64,000 nt of DNA. Origin: Polaribacter sp. ALD11. Lineage in GTDB: Bacteria > Bacteroidota > Bacteroidia > Flavobacteriales > Flavobacteriaceae. The notes under the pieces are model-generated. The model ran no database searches. It was not told where the DNA came from and worked only from the letters and a program-made list of their open reading frames with translations. Of this stretch, positions 46,989-55,606 are shown in pieces (positions within the stretch are counted from its first letter, which is position 1; every line of letters starts with the position of its first letter). The position numbers were made by a program, and so were the translations under genes. The stretch is from assembly GCF_002831685.1 (NCBI RefSeq), contig NZ_CP025119.1:1089001-1153000 (forward strand), in the 5' to 3' direction.

Positions 46989-48287
46989 CTATGGAAAAAC
47001 ACCTCTTTGAGTATATGTTCTTTCTAACCTTTCTATTGCTAAAACATAAGCAGCAGACCTCATATCTATTTTTTTAATTTCGGTAACATTTAAAACCTTA
47101 ATAAAAACTTCTCTCATTTTTTTCTGAAGTCTTTCCATAATTTCATTCAACTCCCATAATTCTCCGTTTCTATTTTGTAGCCATTCAAAATAACTACCAA
47201 TAACACCACCAGAATTACATAAAATATCAGGAATAATTGCTACACCTCTTTCTAACAATAATTTTTCTGCTTCTACTGTTGTTGGTCCATTTGCACCTTC
47301 AGCTATTAAGAATGCTTTAATTTGATGTGCTTTTTCTTCAGTTATTTGATTCCCCAAAGCTGCAGGAATACAGATATCACAATCTAAACCAAAAAAATCT
47401 TCTTTGTCTCTATTTTCTGAATTTGGAAAACCAACAACACTCCCTTTATTCTCTTTTGTGTACTCTAATAAACTTTCAACACCTAAACCTTCTTTGTTTA
47501 CAATTGTACCAAATGCATCTTGTACACCAACCAATTTAGCACCTTCTTTTTCTAAAAAGTGAGCTGCCCAATACCCTACATTTCCAAAGCCTTGAACAAT
47601 AAAAGTTTTGCCTTTTAACTTTACACTTTTTTGTTCTGCCCAAAATTTTATAGTAAGAAAAACGCCATAACCTGTAGCTCTATCTCTACCTTCTAAACCA
47701 CCAGAACCTATTGGTTTCCCAGTAACAACATGTTGGTTTTTTGATCTTTCTGACGGCTTTTTAGTAGACATATAAGTATCTGCTATCCAAGCCATAGTTT
47801 GAGCATTTGTGTTTACATCTGGTGCAGGAATATCGTGTTCTGGCCCAATATTATCTCCTAAAGCATATGTAAACCTTCTTGTAATACGCTCTAATTCACC
47901 TAAAGAATATTTTTTAGGATCCATTTGAATACCTCCTTTTGCACCACCATAAGGCAAACCTGCTAAAGCTGTTTTCCAAGTCATCCACATTGCCAATGCT
48001 TTTACGGCATCAATATCTATTGTTGGATGATATCTTAAACCTCCTTTATAAGGGCCTAATGCATTATTATGTTGCACTCTGTATCCTTTAAATATTTCTA
48101 CATTACCACTGTCCATTCTTACAGGAAAATGAATAATTAATTCATTATTTGTTACACTTAATATCTTTTTAATATTAGGGTTTAAATTTACTAATTCGGC
48201 AGCATTTTCAAACTGCTCCATTACGTTTTCTAACATCCCTTGTTTGGGCTGTTTCTTTTGCTTTATTTCTTTTGTTAAAGTCGTCAT
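46989..48287 (-). CDS. gdhA: Glutamate dehydrogenase (Glu/Leu/Phe/Val family)
   Basis: A 432-residue enzyme that interconverts glutamate with 2-oxoglutarate and ammonia. Substrate-binding Lys81 (YKGGLR) and Lys105, catalytic Lys117 in PYGGAKGGI, and the coenzyme site GFGNVGYWAAHFLE are present. The conserved GLEGRDRATGYGVF lies in between. Coenzyme preference (NAD or NADP) is not clear. It starts two bases after the Cys-rich gene and belongs to the predicted sigma-54 operon, which would place glutamate metabolism under control of the adjacent two-component system. Confidence 0.92.
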   Translation of the reverse strand: MTTLTKEIKQKKQPKQGMLENVMEQFENAAELVNLNPNIKKILSVTNNELIIHFPVRMDSGNVEIFKGYRVQHNNALGPYKGGLRYHPTIDIDAVKALAMWMTWKTALAGLPYGGAKGGIQMDPKKYSLGELERITRRFTYALGDNIGPEHDIPAPDVNTNAQTMAWIADTYMSTKKPSERSKNQHVVTGKPIGSGGLEGRDRATGYGVFLTIKFWAEQKSVKLKGKTFIVQGFGNVGYWAAHFLEKEGAKLVGVQDAFGTIVNKEGLGVESLLEYTKENKGSVVGFPNSENRDKEDFFGLDCDICIPAALGNQITEEKAHQIKAFLIAEGANGPTTVEAEKLLLERGVAIIPDILCNSGGVIGSYFEWLQNRNGELWELNEIMERLQKKMREVFIKVLNVTEIKKIDMRSAAYVLAIERLERTYTQRGVFP

Positions 48288-48289
48288 AA

Positions 48290-48481
48290 TTAAATAATTT
48301 CAATTTCTTTTTCACCTTCGGTAAAATTAAAACTTGGTGTTAAAATAGATGTTGAATTCGTGGTTTTTAATATCTCTATTGCATATTCACTACAAGACCA
48401 AATAAAATTTTTATTTGATGTTAAACTACATGAACTTGCATAAAGACAAGAATTACATAAGCTATTACAATTAATTGTCAT
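48290..48481 (-). CDS. Small Cys-rich protein of 63 residues
   Basis: A small cytoplasmic protein with Cys at positions 5, 9, 12, 18 and 30 (pattern C-x3-C-x2-C-x5-C-x11-C), followed by an acidic tail. The clustered cysteines suggest metal or iron-sulfur binding or a redox switch; I do not recognise a named family. ATG 48481 is the right start: a longer frame from 48541 would place the first 20 codons over the sigma-54 promoter. It is the first gene of the operon, two bases before gdhA. Confidence 0.7.
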   Translation of the reverse strand: MTINCNSLCNSCLYASSCSLTSNKNFIWSCSEYAIEILKTTNSTSILTPSFNFTEGEKEIEII

Positions 48482-48510
48482 AATTATATTTTTAATTACA
48501 ACTGTACATT

Positions 48511-48526
48511 GGCAATGGATGTGCCA
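48511..48526 (-). promoter_or_regulatory. Sigma-54 (-24/-12) promoter of the Cys-rich-gdhA operon
   Basis: The minus strand reads TGGCACATCCATTGCC. This fits the RpoN consensus TGGCAC-N5-TTGC, with GG and GC exactly 10 bases apart. Transcription should start near 48500, leaving about 20 bases to the ATG at 48481. The activator is probably the NtrC-type protein encoded 140 bases upstream. No enhancer site was identified. Confidence 0.8.
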
Positions 48527-48603
48527 TCTTTTTAACAGCAAAGCAAAAAAACAACCTAAAAAGCTAATTTACAATACATTAGAATAAATAAAGGTTTTAT
48601 AAC

Positions 48604-48636
48604 AAAAAAAACAGTTGAGGAATATTTCCTCAACTG
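48604..48636 (-). terminator. Terminator of the kinase-regulator operon
   Basis: CAGTTGAGGAA and its complement TTCCTCAACTG (48612-48636) form an 11-bp stem with a very short loop. Read on the minus strand a run of eight T follows. It lies 29 bases after the stop codon of the NtrC-type gene and separates the two operons. Confidence 0.85.
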
Positions 48637-48665
48637 CTACATTTTTACTCGCTTTTAAATTATCC

Positions 48666-49994
48666 TTATTTTAATTTTTCTCGAAGTGTTTTTCGATCTA
48701 TTTGAAGAATCTCTGCTGCTTTTGTTTTATTATTGTTTGTGGCTAGAAGTACTTTTAAAATATACGATTTTTCAAATTCCTTTAATGACAATAATTTTTG
48801 AGTTTTAGAAAAATCAATCTGATATTTTATATGCTCTGGTAAATGTTCTACATCTACAAGGCTGTCACACATGATAATAGCTCTTTGAATTACATTTTCT
48901 AATTCTCTAATATTCCCGGGCCAATGATAACTTTTAAGAATAGCTAAAGCTTCTGGTGTAATTTTTAAAAAACGGTCCTTATATTCTATTCCGTATTTGA
49001 ATAAAAATTTATCTACCAATAAAGGAATGTCTGAGAGTCTTTCTAATAATGAGGGAACCTCTATTTGCACCACTGTTAATCTGTAATACAAATCTTCTCT
49101 AAAACGTTCTTTTTTAATAAGATCTTTTAAATTTACATTTGTTGCTGCTATTACTCTAACATCTATTTTTTCTGGTTTTTGAGAACCAACTCGAACTATT
49201 TCTTTCTCTTGTAAAACACGTAATAATCTTAATTGAGTTGACAAGGATGCGTTACCTATTTCATCTAAAAAAATGGTACCATTATTTGCTGCCTGAAAAA
49301 AACCTTTTCTATCTTTTTCTGCTCCTGTAAAGGCTCCTTTTAGATAACCAAATAACTCAGATTCTAATAAATTTTCTGGTATTGCGCCACAATTTACAAC
49401 GATAAAAGGTGCTGAGGAAAATTTACCCATATAATGTATAGAACGCGCTACCAGCTCTTTTCCTGTACCACTTTCTCCATGAATAAAAACAGTTGCTTTG
49501 TTGTTTTTTAAACGCTCTATAACTTCTGTTACTTTTTTCATAGCTGGAGATGTCCCAATTAATTCTCCATAAGGTTTTATTGAAGTTTCTTCTTCTTTTT
49601 TAGTAACTTTAACAACTTTAGGTTTTGATTCTAAAGATTTTATAACAGCCATTTTTAGCTCTTCTTTTGTAAAAGGCTTTGTAATATAATCTGCGCCACC
49701 AGACTTCATAACATCTAAAGCTCCTTCTATTGAAGGAAAACCAGTTATCACTAATTTTGGAATTTTAGAATAATGCTCTGACGCATATTTTATTAACTCT
49801 AAACCATCTACACCAGGCATTTGTAAGTCTGTAATTAATAAATCTATCGAAGTATCTTTTAAAATTTCTAATGCTTCCTTTACAGAAATCGCTTTGTATG
49901 TGTGGTAATTTAGCGATTGTAAATGCCTTTGAATTAATTCTAAAATATGAACATCATCATCTACTATTAATATATTTTCTTTATTTAACATCAT
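48666..49994 (-). CDS. NtrC-family sigma-54-dependent response regulator
   Basis: A 442-residue regulator. The receiver domain has the acidic pocket VDDD and the phosphoacceptor Asp56 (LLITDLQMPG). The AAA+ domain (about 140-370) has Walker A HGESGTGKE and the sigma-54 contact loop GAFTGA, plus Walker B FLDEIGNAS. A Fis-type helix-turn-helix closes the protein (NNKTKAAEILQIDRKTLREK). It activates RpoN promoters when phosphorylated. The kinase gene ends at the base before its ATG. A sigma-54 promoter lies just downstream. Confidence 0.95.
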   Translation of the reverse strand: MMLNKENILIVDDDVHILELIQRHLQSLNYHTYKAISVKEALEILKDTSIDLLITDLQMPGVDGLELIKYASEHYSKIPKLVITGFPSIEGALDVMKSGGADYITKPFTKEELKMAVIKSLESKPKVVKVTKKEEETSIKPYGELIGTSPAMKKVTEVIERLKNNKATVFIHGESGTGKELVARSIHYMGKFSSAPFIVVNCGAIPENLLESELFGYLKGAFTGAEKDRKGFFQAANNGTIFLDEIGNASLSTQLRLLRVLQEKEIVRVGSQKPEKIDVRVIAATNVNLKDLIKKERFREDLYYRLTVVQIEVPSLLERLSDIPLLVDKFLFKYGIEYKDRFLKITPEALAILKSYHWPGNIRELENVIQRAIIMCDSLVDVEHLPEHIKYQIDFSKTQKLLSLKEFEKSYILKVLLATNNNKTKAAEILQIDRKTLREKLK

Positions 49995-51095
49995 TTAATT
50001 TTTAGGAAAACTGACAATAAAAATAGTTCCTTTTGGGATATTTGGTTTGTGTATTATCGTTCCTTTGTGACTTTTTATAATTCCGTGAACAACACTTAAT
50101 CCTAAACCAGAACCTTCTCCAACGGGTTTAGATGTAAAAAACGGATTAAAGATATTCTCTGAATTAATTGTTTCTATTCCTTTGCCTTCATCAGAAATTT
50201 CAATTTCCACCGTTTTTATTTTCTCCTCAACAGTAATGTCTATTTTTCCATTTTCTGGAGAGAAATAAATGGCATTTATAACTAAGTTAAAAATCACTTG
50301 TGTTAACTGAATTCCATCTACTTTTAAATTAATTTCGTTACTTGAGTAAGCTATTTTAAAATCTATATTTTTTTTCTTAAAATTAGGTTTTAGTAAACTT
50401 ATAGATTCATCAATAGTAGCGTTAATGTTAATTGAAGTCATTTGTTGTGGCATTTCACAAGAAAAAAACATTAATTTTTTTACAACTTCTCTAGAATAAA
50501 TAGCACTATTTATTACTTTTTCTAAATCTTCACTTCCTATTTTATCCTCTTTATAACGTTCTTTTAATAATTCTGTAAACCCTAAAATATTAGCCAAAGG
50601 TGTGTTTAGTTCGTGCGCAATACCCGCAGTAATTTCTCCTAAAATAGTAAGTCTTCCCGCTCTTTCTATTTGTCTTTTAGCTATTTCTTCTTTTTCATTT
50701 ATTTCATTTCGTTCTAAGAAATCTCCTATTTCTGAAGCGACTTTCTTTAACAATAACTTCTCTTCATTTAGAAAGGCATTTTCAGAAAATTTTTGTTTAG
50801 CATAACCAACAGTAATTGCTCCTTTAATATTTTTAAAAGTTTTTATTGCAGAAATAATAAAAATAGCATCTTCTATTTTTTCTCCATCTATAACAGAAAA
50901 ATCATCTAATTTAATTTCTACAAATGCTTCTTCTGGGAATCTAATGGCCTCTTTTACACTAGCTGATATTTCTTTTAATAAAGACTTTATATTTTTAAAA
51001 TTATTGTTTCGTACAAGAGAACTAACTTTATATAAACAAGTTAATTCTTTTATGCGTTCATTTAATTTATCTTCTAAAGTTATTTGATTTTCCAT
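49995..51095 (-). CDS. Cytoplasmic sensor histidine kinase, partner of the NtrC-type regulator
   Basis: A 366-residue kinase without membrane segments. An N-terminal GAF-like domain (about 10-140) is followed by the HisKA motif GIAHELNTPLANILGF with the phosphoacceptor His, and an HATPase domain with N-box NLVINAIYFSPENG and G-boxes DEGKGI and GSGLGLSVVHGI. The signal is therefore probably cytoplasmic and perceived by the GAF domain. ATG 51095 is chosen; a GTG at 51107 would add four residues. Its stop directly adjoins the regulator's ATG. Confidence 0.9.
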   Translation of the reverse strand: MENQITLEDKLNERIKELTCLYKVSSLVRNNNFKNIKSLLKEISASVKEAIRFPEEAFVEIKLDDFSVIDGEKIEDAIFIISAIKTFKNIKGAITVGYAKQKFSENAFLNEEKLLLKKVASEIGDFLERNEINEKEEIAKRQIERAGRLTILGEITAGIAHELNTPLANILGFTELLKERYKEDKIGSEDLEKVINSAIYSREVVKKLMFFSCEMPQQMTSININATIDESISLLKPNFKKKNIDFKIAYSSNEINLKVDGIQLTQVIFNLVINAIYFSPENGKIDITVEEKIKTVEIEISDEGKGIETINSENIFNPFFTSKPVGEGSGLGLSVVHGIIKSHKGTIIHKPNIPKGTIFIVSFPKN

Positions 51096-51164
51096 ATTTA
51101 AATTCACTTATAATAGTTACTATATTTATAAGAATTTCTAAAAATAGAAAATTATATTTGCTTT

Positions 51165-51944
51165 ATGGATATTCAAATCATTTTTGAATCAATTTTAAAT
51201 AATTGGCATGTTATTTTGCTCTTTTTTACAGTCGCTGTTTTGTACTCTTCTGTTGGTTTTGGAGGAGGATCAAGCTATCTGGCAATTTTAGCTTTAACAG
51301 GAATCGTTTTTACACAAATTAGAGCAACTGCTTTGTTGTGTAATATTGTGGTAGTTTCTGGAAACGTGTTTTTGTTTCATCGACAACAAAAAGTTAATTG
51401 GAAAAAAATAACTCCTCTTGTTTTATTAAGCATTCCTTTGGCTTTTTTAGGTGGAAAAATAAAAATAAGTCAGCAATTTTTTTTTATTTTATTAGGTTTC
51501 ACCTTACTATTTGCTGCAATTACTATGTGGCTGTCTAGAAGAATTATAGCATCAAATGAAATAAACGCCAATTCAAAACCTTTAAAAAACGGTGTTTTTG
51601 GTGGAGTTATTGGCTTTATTTCTGGAATGGTTGGTATCGGTGGTGGCATTTTTTTAGCTCCTTTATTACATCTTACAAATTGGGATACTCCTAAAAAAAT
51701 AGCAGCAACGGCAAGTGTTTTTATTTTAGTAAACTCTATTGCTGGCTTAGTTGGTCAATATTCAAATCCTTCTTTTATAATCGATTGGAACTTAACTTCA
51801 ATCTTGTTAATTACAGTTCTTATAGGAGGTCAAATAGGTAGTAGAATTAGTAATACTTACCTAACTCCTATTCAACTAAAAAAGGCAACCGCTATATTGA
51901 TTGCCTTTGTAAGTATTCGAATTTTAATAAAATATTTATTCTAA
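51165..51944 (+). CDS. TauE/SafE (TSUP) family membrane protein
   Basis: A 259-residue transporter with about eight helices in two related halves, each with the family loop: GFGGGSSYLAILAL in the first and VGIGGGIFLAPLLHL in the second. TSUP members move sulfite, sulfonates or thiosulfate-like anions. A TATATTTG element ends only 4 bases before the ATG, so a nearly leaderless message is possible. The gene is divergent from the kinase operon and ends exactly where the next convergent gene ends. Confidence 0.8.
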   Translation: MDIQIIFESILNNWHVILLFFTVAVLYSSVGFGGGSSYLAILALTGIVFTQIRATALLCNIVVVSGNVFLFHRQQKVNWKKITPLVLLSIPLAFLGGKIKISQQFFFILLGFTLLFAAITMWLSRRIIASNEINANSKPLKNGVFGGVIGFISGMVGIGGGIFLAPLLHLTNWDTPKKIAATASVFILVNSIAGLVGQYSNPSFIIDWNLTSILLITVLIGGQIGSRISNTYLTPIQLKKATAILIAFVSIRILIKYLF

Positions 51945-53594
51945 TTATTTCTTTTTAGCTTTCATAGCTCTTCCTCCTTGATTTAAAGTTAAAGCACCTA
52001 TTACTCCTATATCATTTTCATGAAACTCGATAGTAGCAGCTACTACTTTTAAAAAGAATTTAGTGTTAGATTCTGAAAATAACTCAAACTCTGGCTGCCC
52101 TGTTGCTTGAAGAAATAGTTGACTTCCTTTTGAAGTTATAGTGATTATAAAGTTTGGTTTTAACTCGTATGCCCCTTCATATCTTTTTAAAACATCTGCA
52201 GAAACAGTTTTTACATTTTGTACTTTCAATACTTTTTCACTTAAAACTCCTTCTTCTTTATATATTCTATTTTTAAAAATAGTCGCTTTTTTTCCATCTT
52301 TTATAAAAAAATCATAAGAAATTAATCCATCTTCAAAAGAAAAACTATTTGGCGATGTTGGGAAAATTTGAAACGCTTGTGAACTTCCTTCTCTTTTACT
52401 ATATAGTTGATTGTCTTTTAAAGTTATATATCGAAAATCACCTGTGTTAAATTGATAGGTTCCAACCCATTTTTTTAATTGTTCTAGAGATAATTCAACT
52501 GTTTTACTCTTCTCGAAAATAGGCTTATCAATTGCTAAAGCAGCTATTTTAACAGCAGTATTAGTAGGCGAATTGCAGCTACAATTAGAAAATACAATTA
52601 CATACACATCTTTACTAGGTACAAAAATACCTATAGATTTATATCCAGGAATAGACCCTCCATGTTCTATTGTTGGTATTTCATTTATCTCGTTAAAAGT
52701 CCAACCATAACCATAATTTATTTTATCTCCATTATTTAATGTGTAGTTTGTAAATGCTTTACGTATTGTTGTCTCTTTTACAAACACATTATTTGTAATA
52801 GCTGTTTGCCATTTTAACATATCGTCTACATTAGACATTATAGAACCAGCAGCAAACGGTAATGTTAAACTAATATATTGTGCATTAGAAAAATCTGCTC
52901 CTTTTTGATAGCCAGAGGCTCTATTTTTAATTATTTTTTTATGACTTCCGTAATAGGAAGCACTCATGTTTACTTTATCAAAAATTCGCTCTTTAATAAA
53001 CTTAGAATAAGAGGTTTCGCTTACTTTTTCAATAATATATCCTAAAATAAAATAAGCAGAATTATTATACTTATACTCTTCACCAGGTTCAAAATCCATT
53101 GGTTCATCTTTAAAGAAATCTATAAATTCTAAAGGTGATTCATCAACTGTCATTACTTTTCCAAAACCCTGCATAGAAGTATAACTCTTAATTCCTGATG
53201 TATGGGTTAATAAATGATGCACTGTTATTTTCTTTCCATTTGTTGGGTACTCAGGAATAAATTTAGTAATATCATCCTCTAAACTTAGCTTTCCCTCTTC
53301 TAACAACATTAAAATTGAAACGGCAGTAAATTGTTTTGTGATTGACCCAATTTGAAAAACATTATCGGGAGTCATATCTACATCTAGCTCTAAATTTGCT
53401 TTTCCGAATGCTTTACGGTAAATAACTTGTCCGTCTTTAGCTACCAAGACAGAAGCTCCTGCTTCATTCGCTTTAAATTGATTACTTAATATAGCATCAA
53501 TTTTAGATTCTAGACTTTGCGCTTTACTGGTAGTAAAAAAGAAGATGCAAAAGAGACTTAGAACTATCGATTTAAAAAAAGTCTTTGTGTTCAT
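51945..53594 (-). CDS. Serine hydrolase, beta-lactamase class C family
   Basis: A 549-residue exported protein with signal peptide (about 1-25). The catalytic motif SITK gives Ser84 and Lys87, the second motif is Tyr176-Asn-Asn178, and the third HGG appears in IEHGGSIPG. A C-terminal region (about 350-549) of beta-rich DUF3471-like character follows. Such enzymes act as peptidases or esterases; antibiotic hydrolysis is less likely because of size and context. Location is periplasmic. Confidence 0.85.
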   Translation of the reverse strand: MNTKTFFKSIVLSLFCIFFFTTSKAQSLESKIDAILSNQFKANEAGASVLVAKDGQVIYRKAFGKANLELDVDMTPDNVFQIGSITKQFTAVSILMLLEEGKLSLEDDITKFIPEYPTNGKKITVHHLLTHTSGIKSYTSMQGFGKVMTVDESPLEFIDFFKDEPMDFEPGEEYKYNNSAYFILGYIIEKVSETSYSKFIKERIFDKVNMSASYYGSHKKIIKNRASGYQKGADFSNAQYISLTLPFAAGSIMSNVDDMLKWQTAITNNVFVKETTIRKAFTNYTLNNGDKINYGYGWTFNEINEIPTIEHGGSIPGYKSIGIFVPSKDVYVIVFSNCSCNSPTNTAVKIAALAIDKPIFEKSKTVELSLEQLKKWVGTYQFNTGDFRYITLKDNQLYSKREGSSQAFQIFPTSPNSFSFEDGLISYDFFIKDGKKATIFKNRIYKEEGVLSEKVLKVQNVKTVSADVLKRYEGAYELKPNFIITITSKGSQLFLQATGQPEFELFSESNTKFFLKVVAATIEFHENDIGVIGALTLNQGGRAMKAKKK

Positions 53595-53715
53595 TGATTG
53601 GTTTTTGTATTGATTAATTTTAAATATGACGATATAAAAAAATTAAAGTTACACTAATTCTCAAAGTTTTATAAAACTTCTATTATTTAAAGATAGCTAT
53701 TTTTAAGTTTTTAAA

Positions 53716-53723
53716 TATATTTG
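53716..53723 (+). promoter_or_regulatory. Candidate -7 element for terC
   Basis: TATATTTG fits TAnnTTTG and lies 29 bases before the ATG at 53753. No -33 element is clear. Confidence 0.4.
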
Positions 53724-53752
53724 AACAATTCAATTACCTAAATAAAAAAAAT

Positions 53753-54544
53753 ATGTTAGAAGTTATTTTCACATTAGTAATGTTGGTTTTATTGCAAGCT
53801 GTTCTTGGTTTCGACAACTTACTTTATATTTCACTAGAATCTAAAAAAGCACCAGAAGCAGATCAAAAAAGTGTGAGAAAAAAAGGAATTTTAATAGCAA
53901 TTATATTAAGAATCGTATTATTGTTTGTACTTGTTTCTATTATCGATTTTTTTCAAGAACCTTTTTCTTTTTTATCAGGAGGAATAACAGATATTGTAAA
54001 GTTTGCTTTTAACGGTCATAGTATTATTGTATTATTAGGTGGCGGTTTTATTATCTACACAGCCATCAAAGAAATTTGGCACATGATTTCTACAAAAGGA
54101 ATGGAAGTTTCTGAAATGGCAACAGACAGAAGTACAAAGTCTTCTAAGGCAGTTATTTTTAGTATTGTTCTAATGAATTTAGTTTTTTCTTTCGACTCTA
54201 TTTTAGCAGCAATTGGCCTTACAAGTGAAATAGAAAATACTACAACTGCATTTATTGTCATGGCAATTGCCATTGTAATTAGCGGGTTATTAATGCTAAT
54301 TATGGCTGATAAAATCTCTGTATTTTTATCAAAAAATAGGATGTATGAAGTTTTAGGACTGTTTATCCTTTTTATTGTAGGAATAATGTTAGTTACAGAA
54401 GGTGGTCATTTGGCACACATCAAAATTTTTGGAGAAGAAATTGTACCAATGAGTAAAACAACCTTCTATTTTGTGTTGGCAATTTTAATAATTGTAGATG
54501 TAGTGCAAGGAAAATACCAAAAGAAGTTGTTGGCAGGAAAGTAA
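53753..54544 (+). CDS. TerC family membrane protein
   Basis: A 263-residue membrane protein with about seven helices. The two conserved acidic motifs of the family are present: QAVLGFDNLLYISLES in the first helix region and VFSFDSILAAIGLT in the fifth. TerC/Alx proteins are linked to tellurite resistance and to manganese handling during secretion of metalloproteins. No other ter genes are nearby, so manganese export is the more plausible role. Confidence 0.88.
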   Translation: MLEVIFTLVMLVLLQAVLGFDNLLYISLESKKAPEADQKSVRKKGILIAIILRIVLLFVLVSIIDFFQEPFSFLSGGITDIVKFAFNGHSIIVLLGGGFIIYTAIKEIWHMISTKGMEVSEMATDRSTKSSKAVIFSIVLMNLVFSFDSILAAIGLTSEIENTTTAFIVMAIAIVISGLLMLIMADKISVFLSKNRMYEVLGLFILFIVGIMLVTEGGHLAHIKIFGEEIVPMSKTTFYFVLAILIIVDVVQGKYQKKLLAGK

Positions 54545-54564
54545 ATAAAGCTAATTTAATTATT

Positions 54565-54602
54565 AAAAAAAGTCGTTGTATTTAATTACAACGACTTTTT
54601 TA
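54565..54602. terminator. Bidirectional terminator between terC and a convergent gene
   Basis: AGTCGTTGT (54571-54579) pairs with ACAACGACT (54588-54596). A run of A precedes and a run of T follows, so the hairpin can stop transcription from both sides. Its right end overlaps the stop codon of the minus-strand gene. Confidence 0.85.
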
Positions 54603-54971
54603 CTCCACTTCAGAAATACTGTCTTTTATTCTTTGAGAAACAATCTGTAAAACTCTTCTATTAACTTCAGATGATTTCTCTGAATAAAAGGCAAATTCAT
54701 CTTCAGAAAAATGACCTATAATAAAACCTAAAGTCATGTTTTTGTAATTATTATCTGTTTTAAAAACAGAAGAAACTCTATTTCTTTTTTTCTTATCTAC
54801 TAAAACAGATAAATCAATTTTTCTCTTCTGAAGATAATTTTTAAAGGACGTTATTAATAAATGATGTTGCATTTTTATAACAGGACGTATTACTTCATTT
54901 TGAAACTTTTCTACATCTGAAGTTCCATCATTTACTAAATCTGATAAAACTGGTCGTTCTTTTTTATTCAT
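54600..54971 (-). CDS. Conserved hypothetical protein
   Basis: A soluble 123-residue protein, mostly helical, with a strongly basic middle (RKIDLSVLVDKKKRNR). The segment MTLGFIIGHFSEDEFAFY is likely a conserved core. Similar flavobacterial proteins carry inconsistent database names, and I would not transfer any. No membrane segment or catalytic motif is visible. It may be co-expressed with the following unknown (86 bases upstream on the same strand). Confidence 0.65.
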   Translation of the reverse strand: MNKKERPVLSDLVNDGTSDVEKFQNEVIRPVIKMQHHLLITSFKNYLQKRKIDLSVLVDKKKRNRVSSVFKTDNNYKNMTLGFIIGHFSEDEFAFYSEKSSEVNRRVLQIVSQRIKDSISEVE

Positions 54972-55057
54972 CTTTCTAAAGTTTATTTTAAAGTGTAATT
55001 AACGTGAAGAAGGAAAAACAAACTCTTTTATACTTTTAAAGCTTTATAAATGAAGCC

Positions 55058-55537
55058 TTATCTATCTAACAATTCATCTAACTCTAATTGCAAATCGTAT
55101 TGTAAATCTTCGTGTAATTTTTCAATTGCTTTTTTAATCATTCTCACTTGAGAATCAAATACATTTTGCAATTGTGTGCTATTTTTTATTGATGGTCTAA
55201 ATTCTTTCAGCTTCTTACAGAAGTACAATAATAATTCTGCTTCAGTTTCTTTCTTTTTAGAATAACGAATGTGCTTTTTTATAGAAGTTAATATTTTTCG
55301 AATACTCTTTCTAATGTAAAAAAAACTCTTTGTATTAATCTCATCAAACTGAATGTCTACTTCTTCTTTTATAGTTTGAATGTAAGAATCTTCATCATGA
55401 GATTCAAACAATAAATAGGTAAGCAACTCTTTATTTTCTTTTTTAAACCGAGCCAAATGCAAACACAACTCTTTTAAATCTGCAGCAGATTTATGAGATA
55501 ACTCATCTTTAAGTTGTTTTATGGTTACTGCTTTCAA
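55058..55537 (-). CDS. Conserved hypothetical helical protein
   Basis: A 159-residue cytoplasmic protein, almost entirely helical, with alternating acidic and basic heptad-like stretches. Recognisable pieces are ELCLHLARFKKENKELLTYL near the start and LHEDLQYDLQLELDELLD at the end. No signal or enzymatic motif. I do not recognise a named family; an adaptor or structural role would be a guess. Confidence 0.6.
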   Translation of the reverse strand: MKAVTIKQLKDELSHKSAADLKELCLHLARFKKENKELLTYLLFESHDEDSYIQTIKEEVDIQFDEINTKSFFYIRKSIRKILTSIKKHIRYSKKKETEAELLLYFCKKLKEFRPSIKNSTQLQNVFDSQVRMIKKAIEKLHEDLQYDLQLELDELLDR

Positions 55538-55558
55538 TCTTTCTTATAATTGCTAAAA

Positions 55559-55590
55559 GACCTCACAGGTTTTAAAAAACATGTGAGGTC
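55559..55590. repeat. Palindromic repeat, AACCTGTGAGGT family, best copy; terminator-like for fabV
   Basis: GACCTCACAGG and its complement ATGTGAGGTC flank a T/A-rich loop. Read on the minus strand it lies 16 bases after the fabV stop and ends in TCTTTT, so it can serve as its terminator. Related copies are at 6539 and 23077. Confidence 0.8.
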
Positions 55591-55606
55591 TCTATTATCT
55601 TAAAAA

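Noticed and set aside
51945-53594. Antibiotic-resistance AmpC beta-lactamase
   Set aside because: The protein is much longer than AmpC, has an extra C-terminal domain, and matches the broad serine hydrolase group more closely.
53753-54544. Tellurite-resistance island
   Set aside because: Only a single TerC-type gene is present; terA, terB, terD or terE-like genes are absent.
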